Shown: piece by piece, positions 1-8,466 of the stretch
Layout: each line of letters begins with the position of its first letter
How positions within the stretch are numbered: position 1 is the stretch's first letter
NCBI GenBank assembly: GCA_021733925.1
Contig: JAIPJY010000029.1
Location: 1-64,000 of the forward strand
DNA length: 64,000 bases
Direction: 5' to 3'
Origin: Prosthecobacter sp.
GTDB taxonomy: Bacteria; Verrucomicrobiota; Verrucomicrobiia; Verrucomicrobiales; Verrucomicrobiaceae
Translations under genes and position numbers: made by a program
Notes under the pieces: model-generated
Databases searched by the model: none
What the model was told of the DNA's origin: nothing
What the model saw: the letters and a program-made list of their open reading frames with translations, nothing else

Positions 1-138
1 AGATATGGGTTGATCACGCCAGCAGATCTGGCCTCGCGGGATAAACCCCGCGTCGTCTCCAACCGCCGGATGCGGAAAACCGCACGTCCGGTGGTGTGGG
101 AGCCCTGACGGGCGCAAATCCCGTCAGGGCGACCCGAT
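1..138 (+). mobile_element. Group II intron, 3' end (domains V and VI)
   Basis: The sequence folds like the 3' end of a bacterial group II intron. Bases 63-94 form a domain V hairpin with a GGATGCGG stem, an AAAA loop and the complementary CCGCACGTCC arm, and a CGC triad at its base as seen in IIC-type introns. Bases 102-130 form a domain VI hairpin with perfect 11-bp arms (GCCCTGACGGG/CCCGTCAGGGC). The element ends in GACCCGAT at 131-138. The catalytic RNA body and any reverse transcriptase/maturase gene would lie to the left of the window. It stops 9 bp beyond the stop codon of the next, oppositely oriented gene, a placement typical of IIC introns, which prefer sites just downstream of genes. 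The class assignment is an inference. Confidence 0.75.
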
Positions 139-147
139 CGGGGGAGG

Positions 148-1026
148 CTACGCTAAAAAGCTTTCCAGCAGCGGCTTCGCCAGCAACCCATCGCGCCACT
201 CTGCTGGAATGGCTTCGATCCCATGCGCTGCACCGAGGAGCATGCCGAGGGCGAGTGCGCGAGCGCAGTTGTCGCCGCCGGCCATGGCGTTTTCGATGGT
301 GGCGGTGGCGAAGTCCTGGCCGCGGTGACGCACGAGCCAAAGCACGGCGGGCAGGGCTTGAGGAATGGGGCAGGCGCGGCCGAGCTGGCCGATGGCATCG
401 CTATCGGTGGCGGCCTCGGCGGCTTGCAAGGCCCATGCGGGTGCGGTGGCGGTGATGACGCTTTGCAGTTCACCACCCTGAAGCAGGCGATGCGTGGCAC
501 GGGCGAGGAATTCAGCACATTCGATGGCTTCCGGTGAGCGGTGCGTGATCACGGTCTGCTCAATGGCGGCAGCGACGGCTTCGGATTCGGGCTGGTCGGC
601 CAGCAGGGCCATGAGTGGGGCGATGCGGGCAGGGCCGGCGAGTTCGTCCGAGGGAACGCCGCTCGTTGCGGCGGTGGCACCGGCCTGGAGATTGGCGAGC
701 GTGCCCTTCGTGGCCTTGTCCACGTAGTCATTGTAGGTCGGCCACATGGCCTCCCAGTCGGCGAGGAAGGCGGTGGCGTCCCAGCCGCGTTCGCGCTGCA
801 AAAACTCCAGCAGCCGCAGAGCCTGATCTCCCGCGTGGCCCTGAGCACCCGCCTGCTTGTGCGGGTGGTAGGACTCCGCACCCGGGGCGAGATAGCCAGT
901 CACGCGACCATGCTTTTTGAGGATCAATGCGGGATCGTAAATCCAGTGGACGCCGAGGGAGATGGATTCAGCGATGAAGCTGCCTTGCAGCATGCCGGCA
1001 AGGCGGGAGGATGAGTCGGGAGTCAT
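148..1026 (-). CDS. ADP-ribosylglycohydrolase family protein (diverged)
   Basis: The 292-residue product resembles the ADP-ribosylglycohydrolase (DraG/ARH) all-helical fold, whose members remove ADP-ribose from proteins or small molecules using a two-metal site. The start at 1026 (MTPDSS) is chosen over an upstream Met because the family begins with this short segment followed by G-x(3)-AES-x-LG. The C-terminal AMAGGDNCARALALG stretch matches the family's GGDTD block, but the second Asp of the metal pair is replaced (GGDNC), and the N-terminal GD pair reads AES. The metal site may therefore be altered, and the enzyme may be inactive or use a different substrate. It is divergent from the next gene, with 187 bp between them. 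Confidence 0.75.
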   Translation of the reverse strand: MTPDSSSRLAGMLQGSFIAESISLGVHWIYDPALILKKHGRVTGYLAPGAESYHPHKQAGAQGHAGDQALRLLEFLQRERGWDATAFLADWEAMWPTYNDYVDKATKGTLANLQAGATAATSGVPSDELAGPARIAPLMALLADQPESEAVAAAIEQTVITHRSPEAIECAEFLARATHRLLQGGELQSVITATAPAWALQAAEAATDSDAIGQLGRACPIPQALPAVLWLVRHRGQDFATATIENAMAGGDNCARALALGMLLGAAHGIEAIPAEWRDGLLAKPLLESFLA

Positions 1027-1213
1027 GTGGCGCAGATTACGTCTGCCCGGCACAAAGGGGGACTGAAAATTGAACCGAGAGAAGCGAGATAGACTGCCAC
1101 AGGCAGCCCGAAGGGTGAGCGAAACGAATCAAAACTGCGTGCAAAGGAACGAGCGCTTGTGTGCATCCCAAGCATTCGCCATCGTGGCAAAGCATTCCGC
1201 CTCATTCTCTTCC

Positions 1214-1957
1214 ATGACTCTCCGCGAACCTGAAATCGTCGAACTCTCCACACCCACCGGTCCCATGCGCACGCTGGTATTGCGTCCAACGGGAGCTGGG
1301 CGTTTTCCGGGTTTGCTGTTTCACTCGGAGATTTTTCAAAACACGGGGCCGATCTGCCGCACGGCGGCATTTCTCGCTGGGCATGGGTTCATCGTGGCGC
1401 TGCCAGAAATCTACCATGAGTATCTGCCTGCGGGAACGGTACTGGCTTACGATCAAGCGGGCTCAGATGTGGGCAACCGCCTGAAGACGGAGAAACCGCT
1501 GGCCGGGTATGATGCGGACAACCGGGCGGTGCTCGATTACTTGAAAGCCCACGCGGATTGCACGGGGCGGCTGGGGTCGTTTGGCCCCTGCATCGGCGGG
1601 CATCTGACGTATCGCGCGGCCTTGCAGCCGGATGTGGCTGCTGCGGCATGCTTTTACCCCACGGATTTGCACAAGCGAGGGCTGGGTGCGGGCATGAACG
1701 ATGATTCGCTGGCGCGTGCGGCCGATATCAAAGGGGAGCTGATGCTGGTATTTGGCCGTCAGGACCCGCATGTGTCCGCCGAGGGGCGTGCCATGATCTA
1801 CCAGACGCTGACGGCGGCTGGTGTGCAGTTCACCTGGCATGAGTTCAATGCCGCCCATGCCTTCCTGCGCGATGAAGGCCTGCGCTACGATGCCGAGATC
1901 GCCCGCCAGGCGCTGGGAATAACGGTGGATTTCTTCCGCCGGTGTCTCTGTGAGTAA
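1214..1957 (+). CDS. Dienelactone hydrolase family protein
   Basis: The 247-residue alpha/beta hydrolase resembles carboxymethylenebutenolidase-type enzymes, which open lactone or ester bonds with a Cys-Asp-His triad. The candidates are Cys126 in GPCIGGH, Asp184 in GRQDPH and His215 in NAAHAF, in the family order and spacing. The ATG at 1214 is preferred to a start at 1070 because the upstream 48 codons look like translated intergenic DNA and add a tail absent from the family. No signal peptide is seen, so it should be cytoplasmic. Its substrate cannot be told from sequence; many relatives are not catabolic dienelactone hydrolases. Confidence 0.85.
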   Translation: MTLREPEIVELSTPTGPMRTLVLRPTGAGRFPGLLFHSEIFQNTGPICRTAAFLAGHGFIVALPEIYHEYLPAGTVLAYDQAGSDVGNRLKTEKPLAGYDADNRAVLDYLKAHADCTGRLGSFGPCIGGHLTYRAALQPDVAAAACFYPTDLHKRGLGAGMNDDSLARAADIKGELMLVFGRQDPHVSAEGRAMIYQTLTAAGVQFTWHEFNAAHAFLRDEGLRYDAEIARQALGITVDFFRRCLCE

Positions 1958-1973
1958 CCGAGGGCTTTAAACC

Positions 1974-2408
1974 ATGAAATCTGAACCTCTCACCAAGTGT
2001 ATCCCAATGATCATGCGGCTGTGTTTGCTGGCTGTCCTTTTGCTGGCAAGTTGTATCAGCAAGATCAATGTGATGGGGCGCGATGTCCCGGACAGCGAAT
2101 ACAAAGCTTCCTATGACCTGGCTATTATCCGTGAAAAACAGGGGCTGGAGCCCACGGATGTGCATGACGAGTACGGCCGGATTCCATCATGGGATCAGTT
2201 CTGGTGCACCATCGGCGGAACACAAGACGTGACCAAGCCAGCACGCAGTCGCAGACTGAAACGTTACATCATCACACAACGTCGGGCAGCAGGCTTGCGC
2301 GAGCTGAGTTCTCGCATGAGCTTCATCTACACGGAATCCAACACGGACTCCTGGCCTTCGATGCAGGATCACTACTACAAGTCAGGCGATCCGCGCATCT
2401 TCCAGTGA
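1974..2408 (+). CDS. Small putative lipoprotein, unknown function
   Basis: I do not recognise a family. The N-terminus holds a hydrophobic stretch ending in a lipobox-like LLASC, so the mature protein is probably anchored to a membrane through a lipidated Cys. An internal ATG at 2007 (MIMRL) would give a more compact lipoprotein signal and may be the true start. The remaining ~110 residues are polar, with several Trp and Tyr and no transmembrane segment. It starts 17 bp after the dienelactone hydrolase stop on the same strand, so the two may be cotranscribed. Confidence 0.6.
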   Translation: MKSEPLTKCIPMIMRLCLLAVLLLASCISKINVMGRDVPDSEYKASYDLAIIREKQGLEPTDVHDEYGRIPSWDQFWCTIGGTQDVTKPARSRRLKRYIITQRRAAGLRELSSRMSFIYTESNTDSWPSMQDHYYKSGDPRIFQ

Positions 2409-2414
2409 GATATG

Positions 2415-4148
2415 TCATCCAGCCACCTCAGCCGCAATCAATGACGTCCGGCAGAGGCGGGCGTACATGCCGTCCTGGGAGATGAGCTCGTCGTGTGTGC
2501 CTTGCTCAATGATACGGCCGAGATCGAGGACGTAGATGCGGTCGGCATTGCGCACGGTGCTGAGGCGGTGGGCGATGACGAAGCTGGTGCGGTGCTCCAT
2601 GAGGTGCTCCAGCGCTTCCTGAATCTGGCGTTCAGTCTCAGTATCGACACTGGCGGTGGCTTCATCGAGCAGGAGGATAGGCGGATTGCGCAGCAAAGCT
2701 CGGGCGATGCTGATGCGCTGCTTTTCGCCGACGCTGAGCTTCACGCCTCGTTCACCCACATGGGTGTCGAGCAGGTCGGGCAGGCGTTTGACGAAGGCAT
2801 CCGCGTTGGCGCTTTGCAGGGCCTCCCAGAGCTGTTCGTCGGTGGCGTCACGTTTGCCAATGACGAGGTTCTCCCGCACGGTGCCGTTGAACAAAAAGCT
2901 CTCCTGTGTGACGTAACCGATGTGGCGGCGCAGCCAGGCCTTGTTGAGTTCGTGAACGGGTGCGCCGTCGATGGTGATCACGCCTTCATCGTATTCATAA
3001 AAGCGCGTGAGCAGGTTGATGAGCGTGGACTTGCCCGCGCCCGTGGGCCCGACGAGAGCGATGGTCTGGCCGGGGTGCGCATCGAGGGAGACGCCATGCA
3101 CCGTGGGCGTTTTACCCGCATAGCTGAAACCAACGTTCTCGTAGCGAACATGGCCGGTGACGGCGGCAAGTTCACGCCCGCCCGTGGTGTCGGCTTCAGG
3201 CTCGGCATCGAGGATGTCAAAGACACGCTCGCCTGCGGCGCGTCCGGATTGCAGGATTTGATTGAGCTGGTGCAGGCTTTCGATGGGGTCGTAGAAGAAT
3301 TTGAGCAGCAGTAGAAAGGCTGTGAGGTCCCCGGCCTGGATCCGCCCTGCCATGAGCTGGCGTGCTCCCACCCAGAGGACGATGACCATGCCGAGGCTGG
3401 TGAAGAACTGCATGCCGGGGCGGTAGATGGCCCAGATGCGCATGACGTGCAGCGTGGCGGTGCGCAGGGCGCCGCTGGCGCGGTTGAAGCGCTCATGCTC
3501 CTCACTCTCCATGGCGTAGGCCTTGATCTGACGCATGCCGGAGATGTTGTCCTGGAGCAGGGAGTTCATGGCGCTGCTGGCCTTGCGCACCTTGCGGTGG
3601 CGGTCGCGTGAGGTGCGCGTGTAGGTCAGCGCACCGGCCACGAGAAAGGGCAGGGGAATGAGCGCCCAGAGGGTGAGCGAAACATCCGCCTGGAGCATGA
3701 AGGTGCCGACGACGATGATCTGCAGCACGGACACAAGCCCCTGCTCAATACCGTCGATCAGCACACGCTCCACTGAAGGAATGTCCTCAGAGACGGTGGT
3801 CATGATGTCGCCGGAGGGGCGGTTGTCGAACCAGCGTAGGGGCAGGGTTTGCAGGCGCTGGTAGATGTCGCTGCGGAGGTCGTAGATGACCTTCTGCTCG
3901 AAGGTGTTGTTAAGCTGGATTCGCAGGGAATTGAACAGGTGCTGGGCAAAATAGGCGGCCAGCGCCCAGAGTGCGAGCGGGCCGATGCGGTCCCACTGCT
4001 TGCCAGGGACGACGACGTCCATCACCTCACGGGTGATGGACGGGAAGACGATGACCATCAGCGTGCCGATGATGGCACAGGCGATCTGGGCGGAGCCGAG
4101 CCAGGGATAACGACGAAGGTAGGAAAAGACGCGGGCGATGGTTTTCAA
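2415..4148 (-). CDS. ABC exporter, fused permease and ATPase (MsbA-like)
   Basis: This 577-residue half-transporter has an N-terminal six-helix ABC exporter membrane domain (about residues 10-310) and a C-terminal ATPase domain. Walker A is GPTGAGKS at 367, the signature is LSVGEKQR at 471, Walker B is ILLLDEA at 491, and the switch His lies in IAHRLS. It should act as a homodimer in the inner membrane, exporting a lipid, drug or peptide powered by ATP. The LSVGE rather than LSGGQ signature is a common exporter variant. The gene converges on the upstream lipoprotein gene with 6 bp between stops, and is divergent from the RDD gene. The substrate is not predictable. Confidence 0.9.
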   Translation of the reverse strand: MKTIARVFSYLRRYPWLGSAQIACAIIGTLMVIVFPSITREVMDVVVPGKQWDRIGPLALWALAAYFAQHLFNSLRIQLNNTFEQKVIYDLRSDIYQRLQTLPLRWFDNRPSGDIMTTVSEDIPSVERVLIDGIEQGLVSVLQIIVVGTFMLQADVSLTLWALIPLPFLVAGALTYTRTSRDRHRKVRKASSAMNSLLQDNISGMRQIKAYAMESEEHERFNRASGALRTATLHVMRIWAIYRPGMQFFTSLGMVIVLWVGARQLMAGRIQAGDLTAFLLLLKFFYDPIESLHQLNQILQSGRAAGERVFDILDAEPEADTTGGRELAAVTGHVRYENVGFSYAGKTPTVHGVSLDAHPGQTIALVGPTGAGKSTLINLLTRFYEYDEGVITIDGAPVHELNKAWLRRHIGYVTQESFLFNGTVRENLVIGKRDATDEQLWEALQSANADAFVKRLPDLLDTHVGERGVKLSVGEKQRISIARALLRNPPILLLDEATASVDTETERQIQEALEHLMEHRTSFVIAHRLSTVRNADRIYVLDLGRIIEQGTHDELISQDGMYARLCRTSLIAAEVAG

Positions 4149-4218
4149 TCGGGATGGGAGCTTGATGCGGGCGGGTTAGCAGCTATCTAGCATACGGCAC
4201 ACAGCAACAGGCATATAC

Positions 4219-4998
4219 ATGAAATACCATCTGGCACGCGGCGAAGAACAGCTCGGCACCTTCAACGATCTGGATGTGAGCGCCGGGCTGCGTGAGGGGC
4301 GTTTCAAGCCCACCGACCTGTGCTGGGCTGAAGGCATGCCGGAGTGGCTGACTTTGCAGGCGCACCTGCAGGAACTGAACCCGGAAGAAGCTGCCATGCC
4401 GCCGCCGCTCGCTGAGCCGCCCGCCATCACGGCCCTGCGCGCCGAAGTCCGTCAGGATCAGGTCATGCGTCTTGAGCTGGCGTCTCTGGGCCAAAGAATT
4501 GCGGCCAAGTTGATCGATTTAACCCTGATCATCCTGCCTTTGTGGGTCGTTTTCACGATGCTTTATGACACGGCGTTTATGGAGGAAACCCAGAAACTGC
4601 AAAACGACACGGCCGCGATGATGAGCGCGATTCAGAAGCGTGCGGAAAAACTGCAGGAAGCGGGTGGCATGCAACTGCCCCTCATGAGCCTGATTTTTTA
4701 TGCAACATTGATCGTGAATGCAGTGCTGCTGACCCTGCGTGGACAGACGATAGGCAAGCTTTGCCTCGGCATCCATGTGGTGCGCAGTTCCGATGGGGCG
4801 AGGGCAGGCTTTATCAAGGCCGTTCTGCTGCGATCCGTCCTCTTCTTCATGCTCATTTTCATCCTGACCAGCTCCATTTCCCTCGGCGGCATTGGACTGG
4901 CTCTGCTGCTGGCGGACAGTTTCATGATCTTCCGCAAAGACCGCCGCTGTCTGCACGATCTGGTGGCCGACACACTGGTGACTAAACGGAACGGGTGA
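4219..4998 (+). CDS. GYF_2-RDD domain membrane protein
   Basis: The 259-residue protein begins with a GYF_2-type domain (residues 1-55: a tyrosine-rich start, then the characteristic WAEGMPEWL block), a fold that binds proline-rich or membrane-proximal partners. An RDD domain follows from about residue 90 (LGQRIAAKLIDL, with the R and D that name the family), with three or four hydrophobic segments near residues 95-120, 155-180 and 205-240. RDD proteins are small inner-membrane proteins, some tied to ion transport. The GYF_2-RDD pairing is frequent in Verrucomicrobiota and Planctomycetota. The stop codon directly abuts that of the next, opposite gene. Confidence 0.85.
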   Translation: MKYHLARGEEQLGTFNDLDVSAGLREGRFKPTDLCWAEGMPEWLTLQAHLQELNPEEAAMPPPLAEPPAITALRAEVRQDQVMRLELASLGQRIAAKLIDLTLIILPLWVVFTMLYDTAFMEETQKLQNDTAAMMSAIQKRAEKLQEAGGMQLPLMSLIFYATLIVNAVLLTLRGQTIGKLCLGIHVVRSSDGARAGFIKAVLLRSVLFFMLIFILTSSISLGGIGLALLLADSFMIFRKDRRCLHDLVADTLVTKRNG

Positions 4999-5352
4999 TC
5001 ACTGGGCAAGCCCGCTCGGCTTGCTGCTGTTCTGATACTTGTTGATCTCTTCCATGCTTTCACGCTGTTCCTGCGAGAGATTGCGCATTTTGTCACGATA
5101 CCGGTCGGTCACGCCGAGCACAAAGCAGGAGACATCCACCACCAGAATGGCCATGGCAATCACGATGCCATAGCGCTTCAAAGCCTCATCGATGATTTTG
5201 TTCTTGTTGACTGAAAAAGACTCCGATTTGGAGAACATGGACTGAAACAGCCGCCGCCAGCCTCGTGGTTCCCGGGCAATGCTGAACGACCAGATGAAAA
5301 GGGCGGTCAGAATGACGCAGGCGATTTGGTAGGGAATGGGAATATCACGCAT
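4999..5352 (-). CDS. Hypothetical two-helix membrane protein
   Basis: The 117-residue protein has hydrophobic segments at about residues 8-24 and 64-82, a basic loop between them and a charged, probably helical C-terminus. No family is recognised. It is convergent with the RDD gene, whose stop codon ends one base before this one's. It is probably a small inner-membrane protein; nothing in the neighbourhood indicates a role. Confidence 0.6.
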   Translation of the reverse strand: MRDIPIPYQIACVILTALFIWSFSIAREPRGWRRLFQSMFSKSESFSVNKNKIIDEALKRYGIVIAMAILVVDVSCFVLGVTDRYRDKMRNLSQEQRESMEEINKYQNSSKPSGLAQ

Positions 5353-5433
5353 GACGTTATCGCCGGAGTACGGCTGGCTTCGCAGGGGCGCAATTTATAG
5401 GTTGCCCACGATATGTGTGCAAACGGCGATTTG

Positions 5434-6996
5434 TCACGGAGCTGCGAATTGATCCAGCGCTGGACTGTCGCCAGTGGCAACAATTCGCGCCTGAGCGTTG
5501 GCGGCAAGGTGATTGAGCATGTGGAAGGCATCTTCGGCATCAATGCCAAGTTTGACAGCCACTTCATCAGCCGTGCGTCCGGTGCTGGAGAGCGCGGCAC
5601 GTACCTGAGCGAGCTGAGTGAGGAAGTCCGTGGCGGCCTTTTTACCCGCTTCAACGCCGGGCTGATGGTAGGCGTTGATGTTCACCAGGCTGGCGTAGAA
5701 GCTGACAGCGCGCTCAAACAGGGCGATGAGCATGCCCAGATTGAAGGCATTGAGCTCGGAGATGTTCAGCGTGATGGATTCACGGCCCTTTTCGGCCAGC
5801 GCCTTGCGGGTCCCACGCAGGAAGCCCTGGAGGTAGTCGCCCGTGGTGAAGCCGGGATCGACTTCCATGGAGGCCTTGTCGCGGGATCTGCCCACTTCGA
5901 TGAAGGTGACGAAGAAATTGTTCACGCCGTCACGCAGCTGCTGCACATAGGCATGCTGGTCGGTGCTGCCTTTGTTGCCATAGACGGCGATGCCCTGGTT
6001 CACCACGGCACCGGTGAGATCATGCTCTTTTCCCAGGCTCTCCATGACGAGCTGCTGGAGGTATTTGCTGAACAGCACCAGTCTGTCCTTGTAAGGCAGC
6101 ACCACCATGTCCTTCAAGCCCTGGCCTTTGCCGGCATGGTGCCACATCAGCGCCAGGAGCATTGCGGCGTTTTCGATGGCTGGACGTTGGCGTGTTTCCA
6201 CATCCATCGCTGCTGCACCAGCCAGGAACTGCAGGACGTCCACACCCTGCAAAGCCGCTGCCAGAGTGCCCACGGCGCTCATCAGACTCGTGCGTCCGCC
6301 TACCCAGTCCCACATTGGGAAACGGGTCAGCCAGCACTGGGCAGAGGAGTGCATGTCCAGCTCGCTGCCGTTACCCGTCACCGCGACAGCGTGCTTGGCA
6401 AAGTCGAGTCCCTTGGCCTTGTAGGCGGCTTCGGCTTCGAGCATGCCGTTGCGCGTCTCTTTGGTGCCGCCGGATTTGGAAATCACGACGGTGAGGGTCG
6501 TGGCCAGTTCATCACCGATCTGGGCCATCAGGCGGTCAATGCCGTCGGGGTCTGTGTTGTCGAGAAAGGAGATCGCCATCGGTGGATTGGCCGGGGTGAT
6601 GGAATTCGCGACAAGCTGGGGGCCGAGTGCAGAACCACCGATGCCGACGACGAGCACGCGGGAGAACTTTTTGCCATTGGCAGCGAGGATCGCCCCAGAG
6701 TGAACATCGGCGGCGAATTTCAGGGTCGCGGCCAGTGTCTCGCTGATCTCATGCTGGATGGCGTCATTCGGGGCGAGGCGGGAGTTGCGCAGCCAGTAGT
6801 GGCCGACCATGCGCTGCTCATCCGGATTGGCGATGGCTCCGGCTTCGAGCTCGATCATGGCATTGTAGGCGGACTCGATGCGTCCAGCCATTTTGCTGAA
6901 GATGTCATCCTCGAAAGCCATGCGGCTGATGTCGATGGAGAATCCCAGATTTGAGTAACGAACAAAGTATTTTTGAAAGCGGTCCCAATGGCTCAT
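5434..6996 (-). CDS. pgi: Glucose-6-phosphate isomerase
   Basis: The 520-residue cytoplasmic enzyme interconverts glucose-6-phosphate and fructose-6-phosphate in glycolysis and gluconeogenesis. Two SIS-like halves are visible: [11 protein letters not shown] at the first phosphate-binding site, [10 protein letters not shown] for sugar-phosphate binding, and the family signature DWVGGRTSL. An Asn/Gln-rich C-terminal block ([14 protein letters not shown]) carries the conserved active-site His and Lys. The ATG at 6996 (MSHWDRFQ) is chosen because a longer open frame to 7350 overlaps the divergent Dabb gene and encodes no family-like sequence. The length fits the family. Confidence 0.95.
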   Translation of the reverse strand: MSHWDRFQKYFVRYSNLGFSIDISRMAFEDDIFSKMAGRIESAYNAMIELEAGAIANPDEQRMVGHYWLRNSRLAPNDAIQHEISETLAATLKFAADVHSGAILAANGKKFSRVLVVGIGGSALGPQLVANSITPANPPMAISFLDNTDPDGIDRLMAQIGDELATTLTVVISKSGGTKETRNGMLEAEAAYKAKGLDFAKHAVAVTGNGSELDMHSSAQCWLTRFPMWDWVGGRTSLMSAVGTLAAALQGVDVLQFLAGAAAMDVETRQRPAIENAAMLLALMWHHAGKGQGLKDMVVLPYKDRLVLFSKYLQQLVMESLGKEHDLTGAVVNQGIAVYGNKGSTDQHAYVQQLRDGVNNFFVTFIEVGRSRDKASMEVDPGFTTGDYLQGFLRGTRKALAEKGRESITLNISELNAFNLGMLIALFERAVSFYASLVNINAYHQPGVEAGKKAATDFLTQLAQVRAALSSTGRTADEVAVKLGIDAEDAFHMLNHLAANAQARIVATGDSPALDQFAAP

Positions 6997-7084
6997 AAGT
7001 GATGTTAAGGAGCATGCACGATGCCACGGTGCAACCTGTTTGAGCCATTGACGCAAAGCGCTCCCTGCGTCATTTTCGACCCCC

Positions 7085-7456
7085 ATGAAAGCTGCCCTTT
7101 TGGCTCTTGCCATTCTTATCTCCGCCATGACCACCCTCGCCACCGCCGCAGACGCCCCGTATCGCCACGTCGTGTTCTTTAAATTCAAAGACAGCGCCAC
7201 ACCGGCCGAGGTGCAGGGCATCGAAAGCGCCTTCCTCGAACTCACCAAAAAGGTGGATACGGTCACGGCTTTTGAGTGGGGCACCAATGTGAGCCCGGAA
7301 GGTCTCAATGACGGCTTCACCCATTGTTTCCTGGTCACATTCAAAGACAAGGCCGGTCTGGATGTCTATCTGCCACATCCGGAGCATTCAGCGTTCGTCG
7401 CCAAGCTCAAGCCGCTGCTCGACAAGGTCTGCGTGGTTGATTACGTGGCGAAATAA
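7085..7456 (+). CDS. Exported Dabb (stress-responsive A/B barrel) protein
   Basis: The 123-residue protein has a signal peptide ([19 protein letters not shown], cleaved near ATA-AD), then a single dimeric alpha/beta-barrel (Dabb) domain starting [14 protein letters not shown] and ending HPEHSAFV...VCVVDYV. Exported Dabb proteins are common in Verrucomicrobiota and Planctomycetota and their substrates are mostly unknown; some relatives are small-molecule cyclases or monooxygenase-like. It is divergent from pgi, and ends one base before the stop of the convergent ThiF-like gene. Confidence 0.85.
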   Translation: MKAALLALAILISAMTTLATAADAPYRHVVFFKFKDSATPAEVQGIESAFLELTKKVDTVTAFEWGTNVSPEGLNDGFTHCFLVTFKDKAGLDVYLPHPEHSAFVAKLKPLLDKVCVVDYVAK

Positions 7457-7457
7457 G

Positions 7458-8204
7458 TCAGCCGCATACCGCACAGTCGTCCCGCTTCGGCAGCCGAATC
7501 TTGCGGAACTGCATGGTGGAGAGATTCATCGACAAGAGCTCGCCGCAGAGCGTTTCGCCGATGCCGGTGATCAGCTTGATGACCTCCATCGCCCCGATGC
7601 AGGCCGCAGTACCTGACACCGCGCCAAACACCGGAAACTGCCGCTTCCAAGTAGAGGGCACCTCGGGTACATAGCATGCCAGACAACCCGATTTGCCGGG
7701 CACAAACGTCGTCACACTGGCATCCAGTGTGTGCATGGCGCATTCCACCATCGGCTTGCCTGCATGTACTGCGGCGGCATTCAGTGCCAGACGCTCCTGA
7801 AACAGCGGTGCCGCGTCCACCACGATGTCCGCCTGGGCCACCAGAGAGGCCGCGTTGGCATCCGTCACGTTTTCAGCGACGCCCACGATTTCGCAGCGGG
7901 GATTGAGTTCGTGCAGACGACGCACGATGGAATCCATGCGCGGTTTGCCGATGTGATCGTGGGTTTGCAGCAGCTGCCGGTTCAAATCTGACGGCTGCAA
8001 ATCGCCGCCGTGGGCGAGCACCAGTTTGCCCACGCCAGCTGCGGCCAGTTCCAGCGCCACCAGACTTCCCAGCCCGCCGACGCGGGAGATCAGCACCGAG
8101 GCCGCCTTGAGCTTCCGCTGACCTTCCTCACCCACTCCGGGCACCCACATCTGCCATTCATAAATCGCACGTTCGTCGTCGGTCAGCGGGGGGGATTCAG
8201 GCAT
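7458..8204 (-). CDS. ThiF/MoeB/HesA family adenylyltransferase
   Basis: The 248-residue E1-like enzyme should activate the C-terminal glycine of a small sulfur-carrier protein (ThiS/MoaD type) by adenylation, for thiamine, molybdopterin or related pathways. The nucleotide-binding loop reads SRVGGLGS, where the first Gly of the usual GxGGxGS is Arg-Val. The DLQPSDLNRQ block with its conserved Asp and Arg follows. Two zinc-binding Cys pairs are present, CLAC at about 185 and CAVC at the C-terminus. No rhodanese domain is fused, and no thiS or moaD gene is in this window, so the exact partner is unknown. Confidence 0.88.
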   Translation of the reverse strand: MPESPPLTDDERAIYEWQMWVPGVGEEGQRKLKAASVLISRVGGLGSLVALELAAAGVGKLVLAHGGDLQPSDLNRQLLQTHDHIGKPRMDSIVRRLHELNPRCEIVGVAENVTDANAASLVAQADIVVDAAPLFQERLALNAAAVHAGKPMVECAMHTLDASVTTFVPGKSGCLACYVPEVPSTWKRQFPVFGAVSGTAACIGAMEVIKLITGIGETLCGELLSMNLSTMQFRKIRLPKRDDCAVCG

Positions 8205-8466
8205 AGGAACACAAGAGAACGGAACGGCTGGCGACCTTGCGCAAAAATAATTTCATCTTTTTTCAAACACTCCGCCCACACCCCACACTAACTCAATTAA
8301 CAGGATATGCGGGGATAATCAGCCCTCCATAGCCTGAGTCTTGAGAGTGATTGGTTGTTGACTGAAACCCTGCTTCACCGCAGGACCAAGTTGAGGTTGA
8401 TCAAACCAGAGGCCGGGCGGAATCGGGAGCCGCCCGGCCTCAATCTTTTTAGAGGTCAAGACGTGG
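8205..8466. other. Intergenic region with AT-rich tract and hairpin
   Basis: No gene is seen here. The stretch lies between the divergent-facing end of the ThiF-like gene and the stop of ispE. It holds an AT-rich tract (8243-8270) and a strong hairpin at 8409-8450 that has a U-run only on the plus strand, where no coding region precedes it. Confidence 0.5.
8409..8450 (+). terminator. Rho-independent terminator hairpin
   Basis: Perfect 12-bp arms GAGGCCGGGCGG (8409-8420) and CCGCCCGGCCTC (8430-8441) flank a 9-nt loop and are followed by AATCTTTTT. The T-run sits on the plus-strand side, yet no plus-strand gene ends here. It could end an unannotated small transcript started around 8280-8380, or serve ispE imperfectly on the minus strand. 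Confidence 0.7.

Noticed and set aside
5413..6954. Long plus-strand open frame of 513 residues opposite pgi
   Set aside because: It is antisense to a clear glucose-6-phosphate isomerase, has His/Gln/Gly-rich random composition and no family features.
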